DNA of 64,000 nucleotides from CAZBWP01 sp964630265 (GTDB lineage: Bacteria > Pseudomonadota > Alphaproteobacteria > Rhodospirillales > Defluviicoccaceae): NCBI GenBank assembly GCA_964630265.1, contig CAZVRW010000007.1:12043-76042 (forward strand), read 5' to 3'. The position numbers and the translations under genes are program-made. Below the pieces are notes generated by a model that was given only the letters and a program-made list of their open reading frames with translations, searched no databases and was not told the origin of the DNA. The number at the start of each line of letters is the position of its first letter. The first letter of the stretch is position 1. Positions 55,162-63,809 of this stretch are shown in pieces.

Positions 55162-56001
55162 TCAGGATTGGGGCGAGAAGTTCGCGAGCAGGTCCTTGAC
55201 GTTGTCGACGGCGTCCACCGCCATCATGCCGATGGCGTTATAGCCACAGTCGACGTGATGCACCTCGCCGGTCACCGCCGACGAGAGATCGCTCAGCAGG
55301 TAGAGTCCGGCGTTGCCGACCTCTTCGAGGGCGACGTTCCGCCGGAGCGGCGCGTTGTATTCGTTCCAGCGCAGGATGAAGCGGAAGTCGCCGATGCCGG
55401 AGGCGGCGAGCGTCTTCATCGGGCCGGCGGACAGGGCATTGACGCGGATCGCCTGCTTGCCCAGGTCCTCGGCCAGATAGCGGACGCTGGCCTCCAGCGC
55501 CGCCTTGGCAACGCCCATGACGTTGTAATGCGGCATCACGCGTTCGGCGCCGAGATAGCTCAAGGTGAGCAGGCTGCCGCCGTTCCGCATCAGGCGCTCG
55601 GCCCGCTGACAAACGGCGGTGAACGAGTAGCACGAGATCATCATCGTCTCGGCGAAGTTCTTCGGCGTCGTGTCCACGTACCGGCCCTTGAGCTGCTCCT
55701 TGTCGGAAAAGGCGATGGCATGGACGACGAAGTCGAGATCGCCGAGGCGCTCCCCGACCGCCGCGAAGGCGGCATCCAGATCCTCCGGGTTGGCCACGTC
55801 GCACGGCACGACGATCGATGATCCGACCTGTTCCGCCAGCGGCGCCACGCGCTTGCGCAGCGCCTCCCCCTGGTAGGTGAAGGCCAGCGACGCGCCGTGC
55901 GCATGCGCGGTCCGGGCGATCCCCCAGGCCATGGATCGGTCGTTGGCGACGCCCATGATCAGGCCCCGCTTGCCAGACATCAGCGGTGCGGAGGTGCTCA
56001 T
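55162..56001 (-). CDS. fabI: Enoyl-[acyl-carrier-protein] reductase (NADH), FabI
   Basis: 279 residues, an SDR-fold protein with the FabI NADH motif GKRGLIMGVANDRSMAWGIA and the YNVMGVAK active site (Tyr-x6-Lys). SAGPMKTLAASGI and HHVDCGYNAIGM are also FabI-specific. Reduces trans-2-enoyl-ACP in fatty acid elongation. AAAGGGG before the ATG is the ribosome binding site and belongs to a triplicated 13-bp unit. Confidence 0.97.
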   Translation of the reverse strand: MSTSAPLMSGKRGLIMGVANDRSMAWGIARTAHAHGASLAFTYQGEALRKRVAPLAEQVGSSIVVPCDVANPEDLDAAFAAVGERLGDLDFVVHAIAFSDKEQLKGRYVDTTPKNFAETMMISCYSFTAVCQRAERLMRNGGSLLTLSYLGAERVMPHYNVMGVAKAALEASVRYLAEDLGKQAIRVNALSAGPMKTLAASGIGDFRFILRWNEYNAPLRRNVALEEVGNAGLYLLSDLSSAVTGEVHHVDCGYNAIGMMAVDAVDNVKDLLANFSPQS

Positions 56002-56007
56002 TGTGTT

Positions 56008-56046
56008 CCCCTTTGGCGGGCCCCTTTGGCAGGCCCCATTGGCGGG
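56008..56046. repeat. Three 13-bp units carrying the fabI ribosome binding site
   Basis: Units 56008-56020, 56021-56033 and 56034-56046. On the minus strand each reads as CCCGCCAAAGGGG or a close variant. The copy next to fabI supplies the AAAGGGG that lies 6 nt before its ATG. The other two form extra AG-rich sites upstream. Confidence 0.88.
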
Positions 56047-56173
56047 CGGCAGCGCGGGATCTCGGGAGGGCGACCGACGGTGCGGATGGCCCGCCGCCGC
56101 GACAGGCGGTTCCCCTTCCCGCGCTTGGCCTTATATGATGCCCCTCGACGCGTCAACGTCGGGGGACGGAATC

Positions 56174-57487
56174 GTGGCTCCATTGATTTCCCGATCGGCG
56201 GCTCTCCAGACCACGCTGCAGTTTCTCAAGCGCTGCGCCGTGCGGTTCGATGAGGATCGCTGTTTCGCCGCGGCTGCCTCGCTCAGCTATGCCTCGCTGC
56301 TGGCGCTGGTGCCGCTCACCGCCATCGGTTTCGCGGTGATGGGAGCGTTCCCGGTGTTCGGCGACATCCAGCAGGAGTTGCAGGCGTTTCTGTTCGACAA
56401 TCTGGTGCCGACGGCGGTCGATTCGGTGAAGGAGTACATCGAATCTTTCGTCGGCCGGGCGCGCGGCCTCACCGCCGTCGGCATCGTCGGCCTCGCCATC
56501 ACGGCGCTGTTGCTGTTCGTCACCATCGAATCCGCCATCGACGTGATCTTCAAGTCGGCAGAAACGCGGTCGATGATCCGCCGGCTACTGGTCTTCTGGG
56601 CGATCCTGACCCTCGGGCCACTGCTCATCGGCGCGAGCTTCTCGCTGGCGATGGATGCCTTCGCCTTCACCAAAATGGTTGCCGCGGGTGCGATGGAAGG
56701 CCCGCTGGCGTGGCTGTCGCAGATCCTGCCGACGCTGTTGTTGGCGGCGGCGTTCACCCTGTTCTATGCGATCCTTCCCAACCGGCCGGTCAGGATCGCG
56801 CACGCCTTGGTCGGCGGTCTCGTGGCCGGGGTTGCCTTCACCCTGCTGAAGTCGGGCTTCACCGCCTACGTCACGGCGTTTCCGGCCTACAGCAATCTCT
56901 ACGGTGCCCTCGCCACCATCCCCATGTTCCTGTTCTGGATGTATCTGTCCTGGGCGGTGATCCTGGCCGGCGCCGTGGTGACGGCGGAACTGCCCAACTG
57001 GGGGCGCTCGGCGGTGGAGCTCGGCACGCCCCTGCCGCCGGCCACCCGATTGACCGTGGCGCTGAGCGTGCTCGCCGTGCTCTATCGGGGCACGCGCAAG
57101 GGCCGGCCGGCCACGCGCCGCGCCGTGGTCACCGCGCCCGAGGTTCCCGACGCCGTCGCCGATACGCTGTTGCACGAGCTGCGCGGCGCCCAGTTGGCCG
57201 ACCGTACGGCCACTGGTCGCTGGCTGCCGGTGCGCGAGGCGGCGTCGACCACCCTCGCCGACGTGGTCAATGCCCTCGGCCTTGACCTCGGCGAGGGGGA
57301 CATCCCGCCCGCGACCGACGCAACCCCCTGGCGACGGCGGCTCGGCGAGTTGCTCGCGGCGGACGCGGCAGAATCACGCGATCGGCTGGCCATCAGCCTC
57401 GACGCGTTGTTGTTCGACAGCGCGCCCGCTGAGAGCGGCGGGACCGATGCGGCCGCGGCCGGTCTACGGCTTGGGCGAACGCCTTAG
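56174..57487 (+). CDS. YihY/BrkB family inner-membrane protein
   Basis: 437 residues from the GTG at 56174, preferred because GGGGGACGGA lies at good spacing; ATG codons at 56135 and 56138 are alternatives. The YihY/UPF0761 core of about six helices has FAAAASLSYASLLALVPLTA, VTIESAIDVIFKSAETRS and NLYGALATIPMFLFWMYLSW. A soluble C-terminal extension (about 315-437) contains a possible winged-helix region (LREAAS-type, here WLPVREAASTTLADVVNALG). Function is unsettled; it is not a proven ribonuclease BN. Upstream of convergent cbpM. Confidence 0.88.
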   Translation: MAPLISRSAALQTTLQFLKRCAVRFDEDRCFAAAASLSYASLLALVPLTAIGFAVMGAFPVFGDIQQELQAFLFDNLVPTAVDSVKEYIESFVGRARGLTAVGIVGLAITALLLFVTIESAIDVIFKSAETRSMIRRLLVFWAILTLGPLLIGASFSLAMDAFAFTKMVAAGAMEGPLAWLSQILPTLLLAAAFTLFYAILPNRPVRIAHALVGGLVAGVAFTLLKSGFTAYVTAFPAYSNLYGALATIPMFLFWMYLSWAVILAGAVVTAELPNWGRSAVELGTPLPPATRLTVALSVLAVLYRGTRKGRPATRRAVVTAPEVPDAVADTLLHELRGAQLADRTATGRWLPVREAASTTLADVVNALGLDLGEGDIPPATDATPWRRRLGELLAADAAESRDRLAISLDALLFDSAPAESGGTDAAAAGLRLGRTP

Positions 57488-57790
57488 CTGCTCGCGCACT
57501 TGGGTCTGCAGCGGCTCCGGCAGGCCCTGGATCGCCTCCTCGACCGTATGCAGCAATTGGCGCGCGGCATAGACCTGATCCAGCAGCGAGAGGATCAAGC
57601 CGAGCGCGTCGCTCTCCACCATCAGATCCCGGCGGAGCTCCAGGATCAGGCCGATCCGGGCCTCGTCCACGTCGTCGAACTCGAGCCGATCGCCGACCCG
57701 GCTCGGCTTGACCCATTCCTGGTCGATCCAGGTGGTGAGTTCGATGCGATCCACCCGATAGAGGCGGACGATGTCGTCGAACGACCGCAT
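57464..57790 (-). CDS. cbpM: Chaperone modulator CbpM
   Basis: 108 residues. MerR-like helix-turn-helix start (RLYRVDRIELTTWIDQEWV) followed by a coiled-coil tail (LEFDDVDEARIGLILELRRD). CbpM binds the J domain of CbpA and restrains it. It lies 3 bp downstream of the CbpA-type J protein gene, the usual pairing. The last 24 bp overlap the convergent YihY gene. Confidence 0.9.
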   Translation of the reverse strand: MRSFDDIVRLYRVDRIELTTWIDQEWVKPSRVGDRLEFDDVDEARIGLILELRRDLMVESDALGLILSLLDQVYAARQLLHTVEEAIQGLPEPLQTQVREQLRRSPKP

Positions 57791-57793
57791 GGT

Positions 57794-58699
57794 CTAGGCT
57801 CCCCCCTCGCCCCGCACATGATAGGGGTGCCGATCTGCCCAGTCGCGAACCAGCTTTTCCAGGTCGGCGTCCGGCTGGTCCGGCAGCATCACCTGCAAGG
57901 TGACGTACTGGTCACCGCGGCCACCGCCGGGCTTAGGCGCCCCCTTGCCGCGCAGCCGGAGACGGGTGCCGGTGTTTGAGCCCTTCGGCACCGCCATGCT
58001 CACCGGACCATCCACCGTCGGCACCTGGATCTTGCCGCCGAGCAGGGCTTCCGGCAGGGTCACCGGTACGTCGACGACGATGTCGTCGCCGTCGCGCCGG
58101 AACGTCGGGTGTTCGCGGACCGAAAGCTCGACGTGCAGGTCGCCGCGCTCGCCGCCGCCCATCCCCGGTTGCCCCTGCCCCTTGAGGCGCAGCACGCTGC
58201 CGTCCTTGGAGCCGGGGGGGATGGTGATCTTCAAGCGCCGGCCGGTGGGCAGCTCAACCTCGCGGGTCGCGCCCTTCACCGCATCGAGGAAATCCACGGC
58301 AAGCGTCGTCCGCACGTCACCGCCGCGCATCGACGGCCCGCGGCGGCCGCCGCCGAACAGGTCGGCGAAGATGCCCTCGCCACCGATATCCTGGAAGAAC
58401 TCCCGGGGATCGTGATAGCGCGTGCCGGGCTCTCCCTCGGCGCGCCGACGATAGAAACCGCGCGCCATGGTGGGCGCACCCGAGGCATCGATCTCGCCGC
58501 GGTCGAACTGCCCCTTCTTCTCCGCATCCGACAGGAAATCGTAGGCCGCCGCCACCTCCTTGAACCGATCCTCGGCTTTGGCATCGCCGGGATGCAGATC
58601 CGGATGCAGCTTGCGGGCAAGCTTGCGGTAGGCCGATTTCACGTCCTTGATGTCGGCGCCCTTGCCGACGCCCAGCACTTCGTAAGGGTCGCGAGCCAT
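57794..58699 (-). CDS. cbpA: CbpA-type DnaJ co-chaperone
   Basis: 301 residues from the ATG at 58699. J domain at 5-70 (DPYEVLGVGKGADIKDVKSA, HPD motif in KLHPDLHPGD). A Gly/Phe-rich linker (FADLFGGGRRGPSMRGGD) follows, then two DnaJ C-terminal beta domains. There is no CxxCxGxG zinc region, so it is a CbpA and not a DnaJ. It stimulates DnaK. Divergent from pdxH, with CbpM directly downstream. Confidence 0.94.
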   Translation of the reverse strand: MARDPYEVLGVGKGADIKDVKSAYRKLARKLHPDLHPGDAKAEDRFKEVAAAYDFLSDAEKKGQFDRGEIDASGAPTMARGFYRRRAEGEPGTRYHDPREFFQDIGGEGIFADLFGGGRRGPSMRGGDVRTTLAVDFLDAVKGATREVELPTGRRLKITIPPGSKDGSVLRLKGQGQPGMGGGERGDLHVELSVREHPTFRRDGDDIVVDVPVTLPEALLGGKIQVPTVDGPVSMAVPKGSNTGTRLRLRGKGAPKPGGGRGDQYVTLQVMLPDQPDADLEKLVRDWADRHPYHVRGEGGA

Positions 58700-58856
58700 G
58701 GTCAGCCTCGTGGCGTCGCCGTCGCGACGCGGTCGGCGGCAGTGATCCGGGCGGGGCGTTTGACGCGTGTACGCATGGGTAACGGCATCGGGCAGGATGG
58801 CGTATAAGACAGCCGCGGCGGGCCGCAGCGATCCATGAGTATAGGAGGATCGGTCG

Positions 58857-59447
58857 ATGATCTCCACCCCGACCGAAGAACCGTTCGAGCAATTCCGCCG
58901 CTGGTTCGCCGAGGCGGAGACGAGCGAGCCCAACGATCCCAACGCCATGGCGCTGGCAACGGCGACGGCGAATGGCGCACCGTCGGTGCGCATGGTGCTG
59001 CTCAAGGGCTGGGACGCCGACGGCTTCGTCTTCTTCACCAACCTCGGCAGCCGCAAGGCGGCGGAGTTGGCGGAAAATCCGCGCGCGGCGCTGTGCCTGC
59101 ACTGGAAAAGCCGCAAGCGGCAAGTGCGGATCGAGGGCCACGTCGCGCTGGTCACGGACGCCGAGGCCGATGCCTACTTCGCGTCGCGGCCACGGGTGAG
59201 CCAGATCGGCGCCTGGGCCTCGAAACAGTCGCAGCCGCTGGACGGCCGCTTCGAGTTGGAGGGGCGGGTCGCCAAGATGACGGCGCGATACGGCATCGGC
59301 AGCGTGCCGCGGCCGTCCTTCTGGTCGGGCTACCGGGTGGTGCCCGACGCCATCGAGTTCTGGGAGGACCGACCGTTCCGCCTGCACATGCGTTGGCGTT
59401 ATCAGCGTGACGGCGACGGCTGGTCGAAGCAGGAACTGTTTCCATGA
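58857..59447 (+). CDS. pdxH: Pyridoxamine 5'-phosphate oxidase
   Basis: 196 residues with AGGAGG 8 nt before the ATG. The FMN-binding split-barrel motifs are visible: APSVRMVLLKGWDADGFVFF, NLGSRKAAELAENPRAAL and the C-terminal FWEDRPFRLHMRWRY. It converts pyridoxine or pyridoxamine phosphate to PLP. Its stop overlaps the following transporter start (ATGA). Confidence 0.96.
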   Translation: MISTPTEEPFEQFRRWFAEAETSEPNDPNAMALATATANGAPSVRMVLLKGWDADGFVFFTNLGSRKAAELAENPRAALCLHWKSRKRQVRIEGHVALVTDAEADAYFASRPRVSQIGAWASKQSQPLDGRFELEGRVAKMTARYGIGSVPRPSFWSGYRVVPDAIEFWEDRPFRLHMRWRYQRDGDGWSKQELFP

Positions 59448-60385
59448 CACGCGGCCCGGGGAGCACGGCCGGCGGCGCCGCCGCGATCAGCGGACCGGCC
59501 GCCGACCGGCTGAAACGGCTGGCGGCACTGGCGGCGGTGGGCGTCGCCGGCCTGCTGATCATCGCCAAGGCGGCGGCCTACTTCGCCACCGGGTCGGTGG
59601 CGCTGTTGTCGACGTTGATCGATTCGCTGCTCGATCTGGCGGCCTCGGGCGTCAACCTGTTCGCCATCCGCCACGCCACGCAACCGGCCGACCGCGACCA
59701 TCGCTTCGGCCATGGCAAGGCGGAGCCGCTCGCCGGCCTCGCCCAGGCTGCGTTCGTCGGCGGCTCGGGCGCCTTCCTGATCTTCGAGGTCATCGCCCGC
59801 CTGATCGAACCGCGACCGATCGCCCAGACCGGCTTCGGCTTGGTCGTCATGGCATTTGCCATCTGCGTGACCTTGGCCCTCGTCATCTTCCAGAAGTTTG
59901 TGGTCCGGAAAACCGGCTCGCTGGCGATCAGTGCCGATTCGCTGCATTACAGCGCCGACGTGCTGACCAACCTCAGTGTGGTCGTCGCGCTGCTGCTGAC
60001 CGCCGAGTTGGGCTGGACCCTCGCCGATCCGCTGATCGCGCTCGGCATCGCCGCCTATCTGCTCCTCGGCGCCTGGCAGATCATGACCCAGAGCCTGAAC
60101 GTGCTGATGGACCGCGAACTGCCAGAGGAGGACCGCGCCAGGATCCGCAAAATCGCCACGGCGCACCCGGCGGTGATCGATCTGCACGACCTGCGCACCC
60201 GATCCTCGGGAACCCGCGCATTCATCCAGTTCCACCTGGAAATGAACGCCGGTCTGTCACTGATTGACGCCCACACCATCGCCGATCAGGTGATGGCGGA
60301 GATCCAGAAGGCGTTCCCGGGCGCCGAGGTGCTGATCCACGAGGACCCGCACGGCATCCCCGAGCAACGCGCGGTCTTCGAGTAG
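59444..60385 (+). CDS. Cation diffusion facilitator (CDF) metal exporter
   Basis: 313 residues. Six membrane helices, with metal-site Asp residues in SLLDLAASGVNLFAIRHATQ and the DHRFGHGKAEPLAGLAQ loop typical of FieF-like members. The C-terminal cytosolic domain (about 205-310) has RTRSSGTRAFIQFHLEMNAG and ends with EDPHG. It exports Zn2+, Fe2+ or Mn2+ by proton antiport; the metal is not readable. With the zinc uptake system at 39-42.5 kb it could balance zinc. Confidence 0.93.
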   Translation: MTRGPGSTAGGAAAISGPAADRLKRLAALAAVGVAGLLIIAKAAAYFATGSVALLSTLIDSLLDLAASGVNLFAIRHATQPADRDHRFGHGKAEPLAGLAQAAFVGGSGAFLIFEVIARLIEPRPIAQTGFGLVVMAFAICVTLALVIFQKFVVRKTGSLAISADSLHYSADVLTNLSVVVALLLTAELGWTLADPLIALGIAAYLLLGAWQIMTQSLNVLMDRELPEEDRARIRKIATAHPAVIDLHDLRTRSSGTRAFIQFHLEMNAGLSLIDAHTIADQVMAEIQKAFPGAEVLIHEDPHGIPEQRAVFE

Positions 60386-60464
60386 CTCACGGCGTCGCCC
60401 GCGGCGCCTCCAATGCGACTTTCCCCGCGGCGCCAAAGCGCTTAGGGTACGGCAACGGGGAGAT

Positions 60465-62012
60465 GTGGGACCGGTGATCGTCGAAGATCAGAGCGAGGTT
60501 CTCGAAGCGCTGTCGCGGCCGGAGACCTATGGCAGCGCCGATCCGGTGGAGCGCATCGACACCCACATCTCGGCGGTGTTCCTCACCGGCGACCGCGCCT
60601 TCAAGCTGAAGCGCGCCGTCCGCCTTCCCTATCTCGACTATTCCACGCCGGAGGCGCGGCGCCGCTTCTGTCACGCCGAGGTGCGCATCAACCGCCGGAC
60701 GGCGCCGGCCCTCTATCACGGCGTCGTCGCCGTGGTGCGCGATCCCGACGGCCGGCTGCGGCTCGGTGGCGAGGGCAAGGCCGTCGACTGGCTGGTGGAG
60801 ATGACCCGGTTCGAGGAGCACATGCTGTTCGACCGGCTGGCGGTGGAGGGCCGGCTCGATCGATTCGCCATGGAGGATCTGGCCGATGCGGTCGCCCGCT
60901 TCCACGGCGCCGCGGAGCGGGTGGCCGACGCCGGCGGCCGGGCGGCCGTGCTGAAGGTGATCGAATCCAACGCCGACTGCTTCGCCGAGGCACCGGCCGG
61001 CATCCTCGACGCGGCGGCGGTCGGAACGCTTCGCGAGGCGTCTTGGCGCCTCCTCGCCGGGGTCGAGGGCCTGCTCGAGGAGCGCCGCGCCGCCGGGTTC
61101 GTGCGGCACTGTCATGGCGACCTGCACCTCCGCAACATCTGCCTGTTCGAGGGCCAGGCGACGCTGTTCGACGCCATCGAATTCAGCCAGGAGATCGCCA
61201 ACATCGACGTGCTGTACGATCTGGCGTTTTTGGTCATGGACCTGGACCACCGCGGCCTCAGGCGCCTCGCCAGCATTCTGCTCAACCGCTATCTCGACAT
61301 CACCGCGGACATCGGCGGGCTGGCGGCAATGCCGTTGTTCCTGTCCCTGCGCGCCGGCATCCGCAGCCACGTCGCCGCCCTGTCATCCACGACGCAAAGC
61401 GACGCCTCCGCGGCCGAGGCGCTCCGCACCGAGGCCCGCACCTACCTGGGCGAGGCCCTCGCCTATCTGGAGCCGGCGGGACCACGGCTCATCGCCGTCG
61501 GCGGACTGTCCGGCAGCGGCAAGTCGCGCCTCGCCCGGGATCTGGCGCCGCTGGTCGGGCCATCGCCGGGCGCGCGGGTGGTGCGCACCGACGTGACCCG
61601 AAAACGCCTCGCCGGCGTCGGGCTGGAGACGCGCCTCGGCAGCGCCGGCTATTCGCGGGACATGACCGAGCGCACCTATCAGGCGGTCTATGACGAGTGC
61701 CTGGCGGTGCTGGCCACCGGGCGCGCGGCCATCGCCGATGCCGTCTTCGCCCACGCCGAGGAGCGGACGGCGATCGAGGCGGTGGCGCGCGAGGCCGGCG
61801 TGCCGTTCCATGGCCTGTGGCTGGAGTCGCCGCCCGAGGTGATGCAGGAGCGGGTGACGCATCGCAAGCGCAACGTCTCCGACGCCACGTCGTGGGTCGT
61901 CCGCCTGCAACTGTCCTACGATCTCGGCGACATCACCTGGGATCGGATCGACACCGGCGGCAGCCGCGAGGACTCCGTCGCCCGGGCGCGCACCGTCCTC
62001 GGCCTTGCTTGA
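60465..62012 (+). CDS. Aminoglycoside phosphotransferase-like / P-loop kinase fusion protein
   Basis: 515 residues in two parts. Residues about 20-320 resemble the APH/choline kinase fold (RAFKLKRAVRLPYLDYSTPE and the catalytic HCHGDLHLRNICLFEG). Residues about 345-510 form a P-loop kinase domain with Walker A GGLSGSGKSRLARDLA. Start codon GTG at 60465 or GTG at 60474; GGGGAG lies upstream at spacings that leave this open. Such two-domain proteins recur in Proteobacteria and are not known resistance enzymes. Substrate unknown. Confidence 0.85.
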   Translation: MGPVIVEDQSEVLEALSRPETYGSADPVERIDTHISAVFLTGDRAFKLKRAVRLPYLDYSTPEARRRFCHAEVRINRRTAPALYHGVVAVVRDPDGRLRLGGEGKAVDWLVEMTRFEEHMLFDRLAVEGRLDRFAMEDLADAVARFHGAAERVADAGGRAAVLKVIESNADCFAEAPAGILDAAAVGTLREASWRLLAGVEGLLEERRAAGFVRHCHGDLHLRNICLFEGQATLFDAIEFSQEIANIDVLYDLAFLVMDLDHRGLRRLASILLNRYLDITADIGGLAAMPLFLSLRAGIRSHVAALSSTTQSDASAAEALRTEARTYLGEALAYLEPAGPRLIAVGGLSGSGKSRLARDLAPLVGPSPGARVVRTDVTRKRLAGVGLETRLGSAGYSRDMTERTYQAVYDECLAVLATGRAAIADAVFAHAEERTAIEAVAREAGVPFHGLWLESPPEVMQERVTHRKRNVSDATSWVVRLQLSYDLGDITWDRIDTGGSREDSVARARTVLGLA

Positions 62013-62086
62013 ACCGAAGCCGCCGCCGCGCTTCCCTTCCGCCCGGCTTCGCGCGATGATGGAGGACGTGGCCAAAGGGGATCGTC

Positions 62087-63007
62087 ATGTCGATTCGTAA
62101 GCTTCTCGTGCCCGTTTCCGGCGATGACGCGGCGCGGCCGGCGTTGACTGCCGCACTTCGCGTCGCCCGCCAGTTCACCGCCCATGTCGAAGCGCTGCAC
62201 GTTCGCCCCGATCCGCAGGACTCGGTGCCGCTGCTGGGCGAGGGCGTCTCCGGCGCGATGGTCGAGGACCTGATGCGGCTCACCGAGGAAGAAGCGGCGG
62301 GCCGCGCGGCGAAGGCGCAGGCCCTGTTCGCGGAAAGTTGCGCCGCCTTCGATGTTCCCGTGCTGACGACGCCGGCGGCACCCGACGGAGCGTCGGCGAC
62401 GTGGCGCGACGTGGTCGGGCGCGAGGACGACGAGACGGTGCACCGTGGCCGCCTCGCCGACCTGATCGTCCTCGGCCGCGCCGCCGAGGCGGCGGGGACG
62501 GTGACGACGCTCACCCTCAACGCTGCCCTGTTCGAGAGCGGTCGGCCGGTGCTCATCGCGCCACCGGCGGCCGACGACAGGGCCCCCGACGGCAGGGCAC
62601 CCGTCGGCACGGGGACCGTGGCAACCGGCGGGCCGTTCGCCCGGCGCACCGCCATCGCCTGGAACGGCAGCGCCGAGGCGGCGCGCGCCGTCAGTGCCGC
62701 CCTGCCGTTCCTCGCCCGGGCCGAGGTCGTGGTGCTGTTCAGCGCCACCACGGCGGCCACCCCGCCCGAGGCGGCGGACGAACTTGCGGCGTACCTGCGC
62801 TGGCACGGCATCGCGGCGCAGCCCGGCAACCTCCCCAACGGCGCCGAACCGGTGGGGGCGGCGATCCTCGCGGCCTGCGCCGCCGACGACATCGACCTGC
62901 TGGTGATGGGCGCCTACACCCACAGCCGGCTGCGCGAGCTGATACTCGGCGGCGTCACCCGGCACGTGCTGGACGCGACGCCGATCCCGCTGCTGATGAG
63001 CCACTGA
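62087..63007 (+). CDS. Universal stress protein (two UspA domains)
   Basis: 306 residues. The first UspA domain (about 1-165) starts IRKLLVPVSGDDAARPALTA. The second (about 180-306) starts RTAIAWNGSAEAARAVSAAL and ends with the nucleotide-binding DLLVMGAYTHSRLRELILGG and VTRHVLDAT. This points to an ATP-binding type. Linker residues about 163-177 come from a 15-bp imperfect duplication near 62577. AAAGGGG precedes the ATG. Role in general stress survival is inferred from the family. Confidence 0.92.
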   Translation: MSIRKLLVPVSGDDAARPALTAALRVARQFTAHVEALHVRPDPQDSVPLLGEGVSGAMVEDLMRLTEEEAAGRAAKAQALFAESCAAFDVPVLTTPAAPDGASATWRDVVGREDDETVHRGRLADLIVLGRAAEAAGTVTTLTLNAALFESGRPVLIAPPAADDRAPDGRAPVGTGTVATGGPFARRTAIAWNGSAEAARAVSAALPFLARAEVVVLFSATTAATPPEAADELAAYLRWHGIAAQPGNLPNGAEPVGAAILAACAADDIDLLVMGAYTHSRLRELILGGVTRHVLDATPIPLLMSH

Positions 63008-63017
63008 GCCGGCGGGC

Positions 63018-63809
63018 GTGGCGGCGATCGACCGACCGGCGCTCGGCGCCCCCGCCCGTGCCGGCGGTGCCGGCGACGAGCGGCCATGCGTGGTGATCAC
63101 CGGCGCCAGTCGGGGGATCGGCCACGCGACGGCGCAACTGTTCCTGGAGCGCGGCTGGCGCATCCTCACCTGTTCGCGCGAGGACGTGCCCGCCGACTGC
63201 CGGCGCGATCCCAACTGGACCCTGCACATCCCCGCCGACCTGGCGACGGCCGCCGGTGTCGCCCGCTTCGTCGACGCCGCCGGCGCGGCGCTCGGCGACG
63301 GTGCGCTGCACGCGCTGGTCAACAACGCCGGCGTCTCGCCGAAGAGCCCCCTGAAGGAACGGCTCGGCTGCCTGAATGGCGACCTGGACGCCTGGCACGA
63401 CGTCTTCGAACTCAACGTCTTCGCGGCATTGCGCCTCGCCCGCGGTTTCGCCGCGGCGTTGCACCGGGGACGCGGCGCGATCGTCAACGTCACCTCCATC
63501 GCCGGCCACGCCATCCACCCCTTCGCCGGCTCCGCCTACTCCATCAGCAAGGCGGCGCTGTCGGCGCTGACCCGGGAGATGGCGCACGAGTTCGCGGCGC
63601 TCGACGTGCGCGTCAACGCCGTCGCCCCGGGGGAGATCCGGACGGCGATGATCGGCGCCGAATACGAGGCGCTGATCCCGCAGATCCCGCTGGAGCGCAT
63701 GGGCACCCCGGCCGACGTCGCCCGCGCCATCTACTACCTCTGCTCGGCGGACGCCGGCTACGTCACCGGCGCCGAGCTGTGGATCACCGGCGGCCAGCAC
63801 CTGGCCTGA
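63018..63809 (+). CDS. Short-chain dehydrogenase/reductase
   Basis: 263 residues with a GTG start at 63018. NAD(P) motif TGASRGIGHATA (about 28-39), NNAGVS, and the active site SIAGHAIHPFAGSAYSISKA (Ser, Tyr-x3-Lys). VNAVAPGEIRTAM follows the active site, and the C terminus ends TGAELWITGGQHLA, as in FabG-like oxidoreductases. The substrate cannot be inferred. It starts ten bases after the universal stress gene. Confidence 0.92.
   Translation: MAAIDRPALGAPARAGGAGDERPCVVITGASRGIGHATAQLFLERGWRILTCSREDVPADCRRDPNWTLHIPADLATAAGVARFVDAAGAALGDGALHALVNNAGVSPKSPLKERLGCLNGDLDAWHDVFELNVFAALRLARGFAAALHRGRGAIVNVTSIAGHAIHPFAGSAYSISKAALSALTREMAHEFAALDVRVNAVAPGEIRTAMIGAEYEALIPQIPLERMGTPADVARAIYYLCSADAGYVTGAELWITGGQHLA

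Noticed and set aside
56174..57487. Ribonuclease BN label for the YihY protein
   Set aside because: This old label was a misassignment; the protein is a polytopic membrane protein without nuclease motifs.
60465..62012. Aminoglycoside resistance gene
   Set aside because: Only the kinase fold is shared. The fused P-loop domain and housekeeping context match a widespread uncharacterised family, not a known resistance enzyme.
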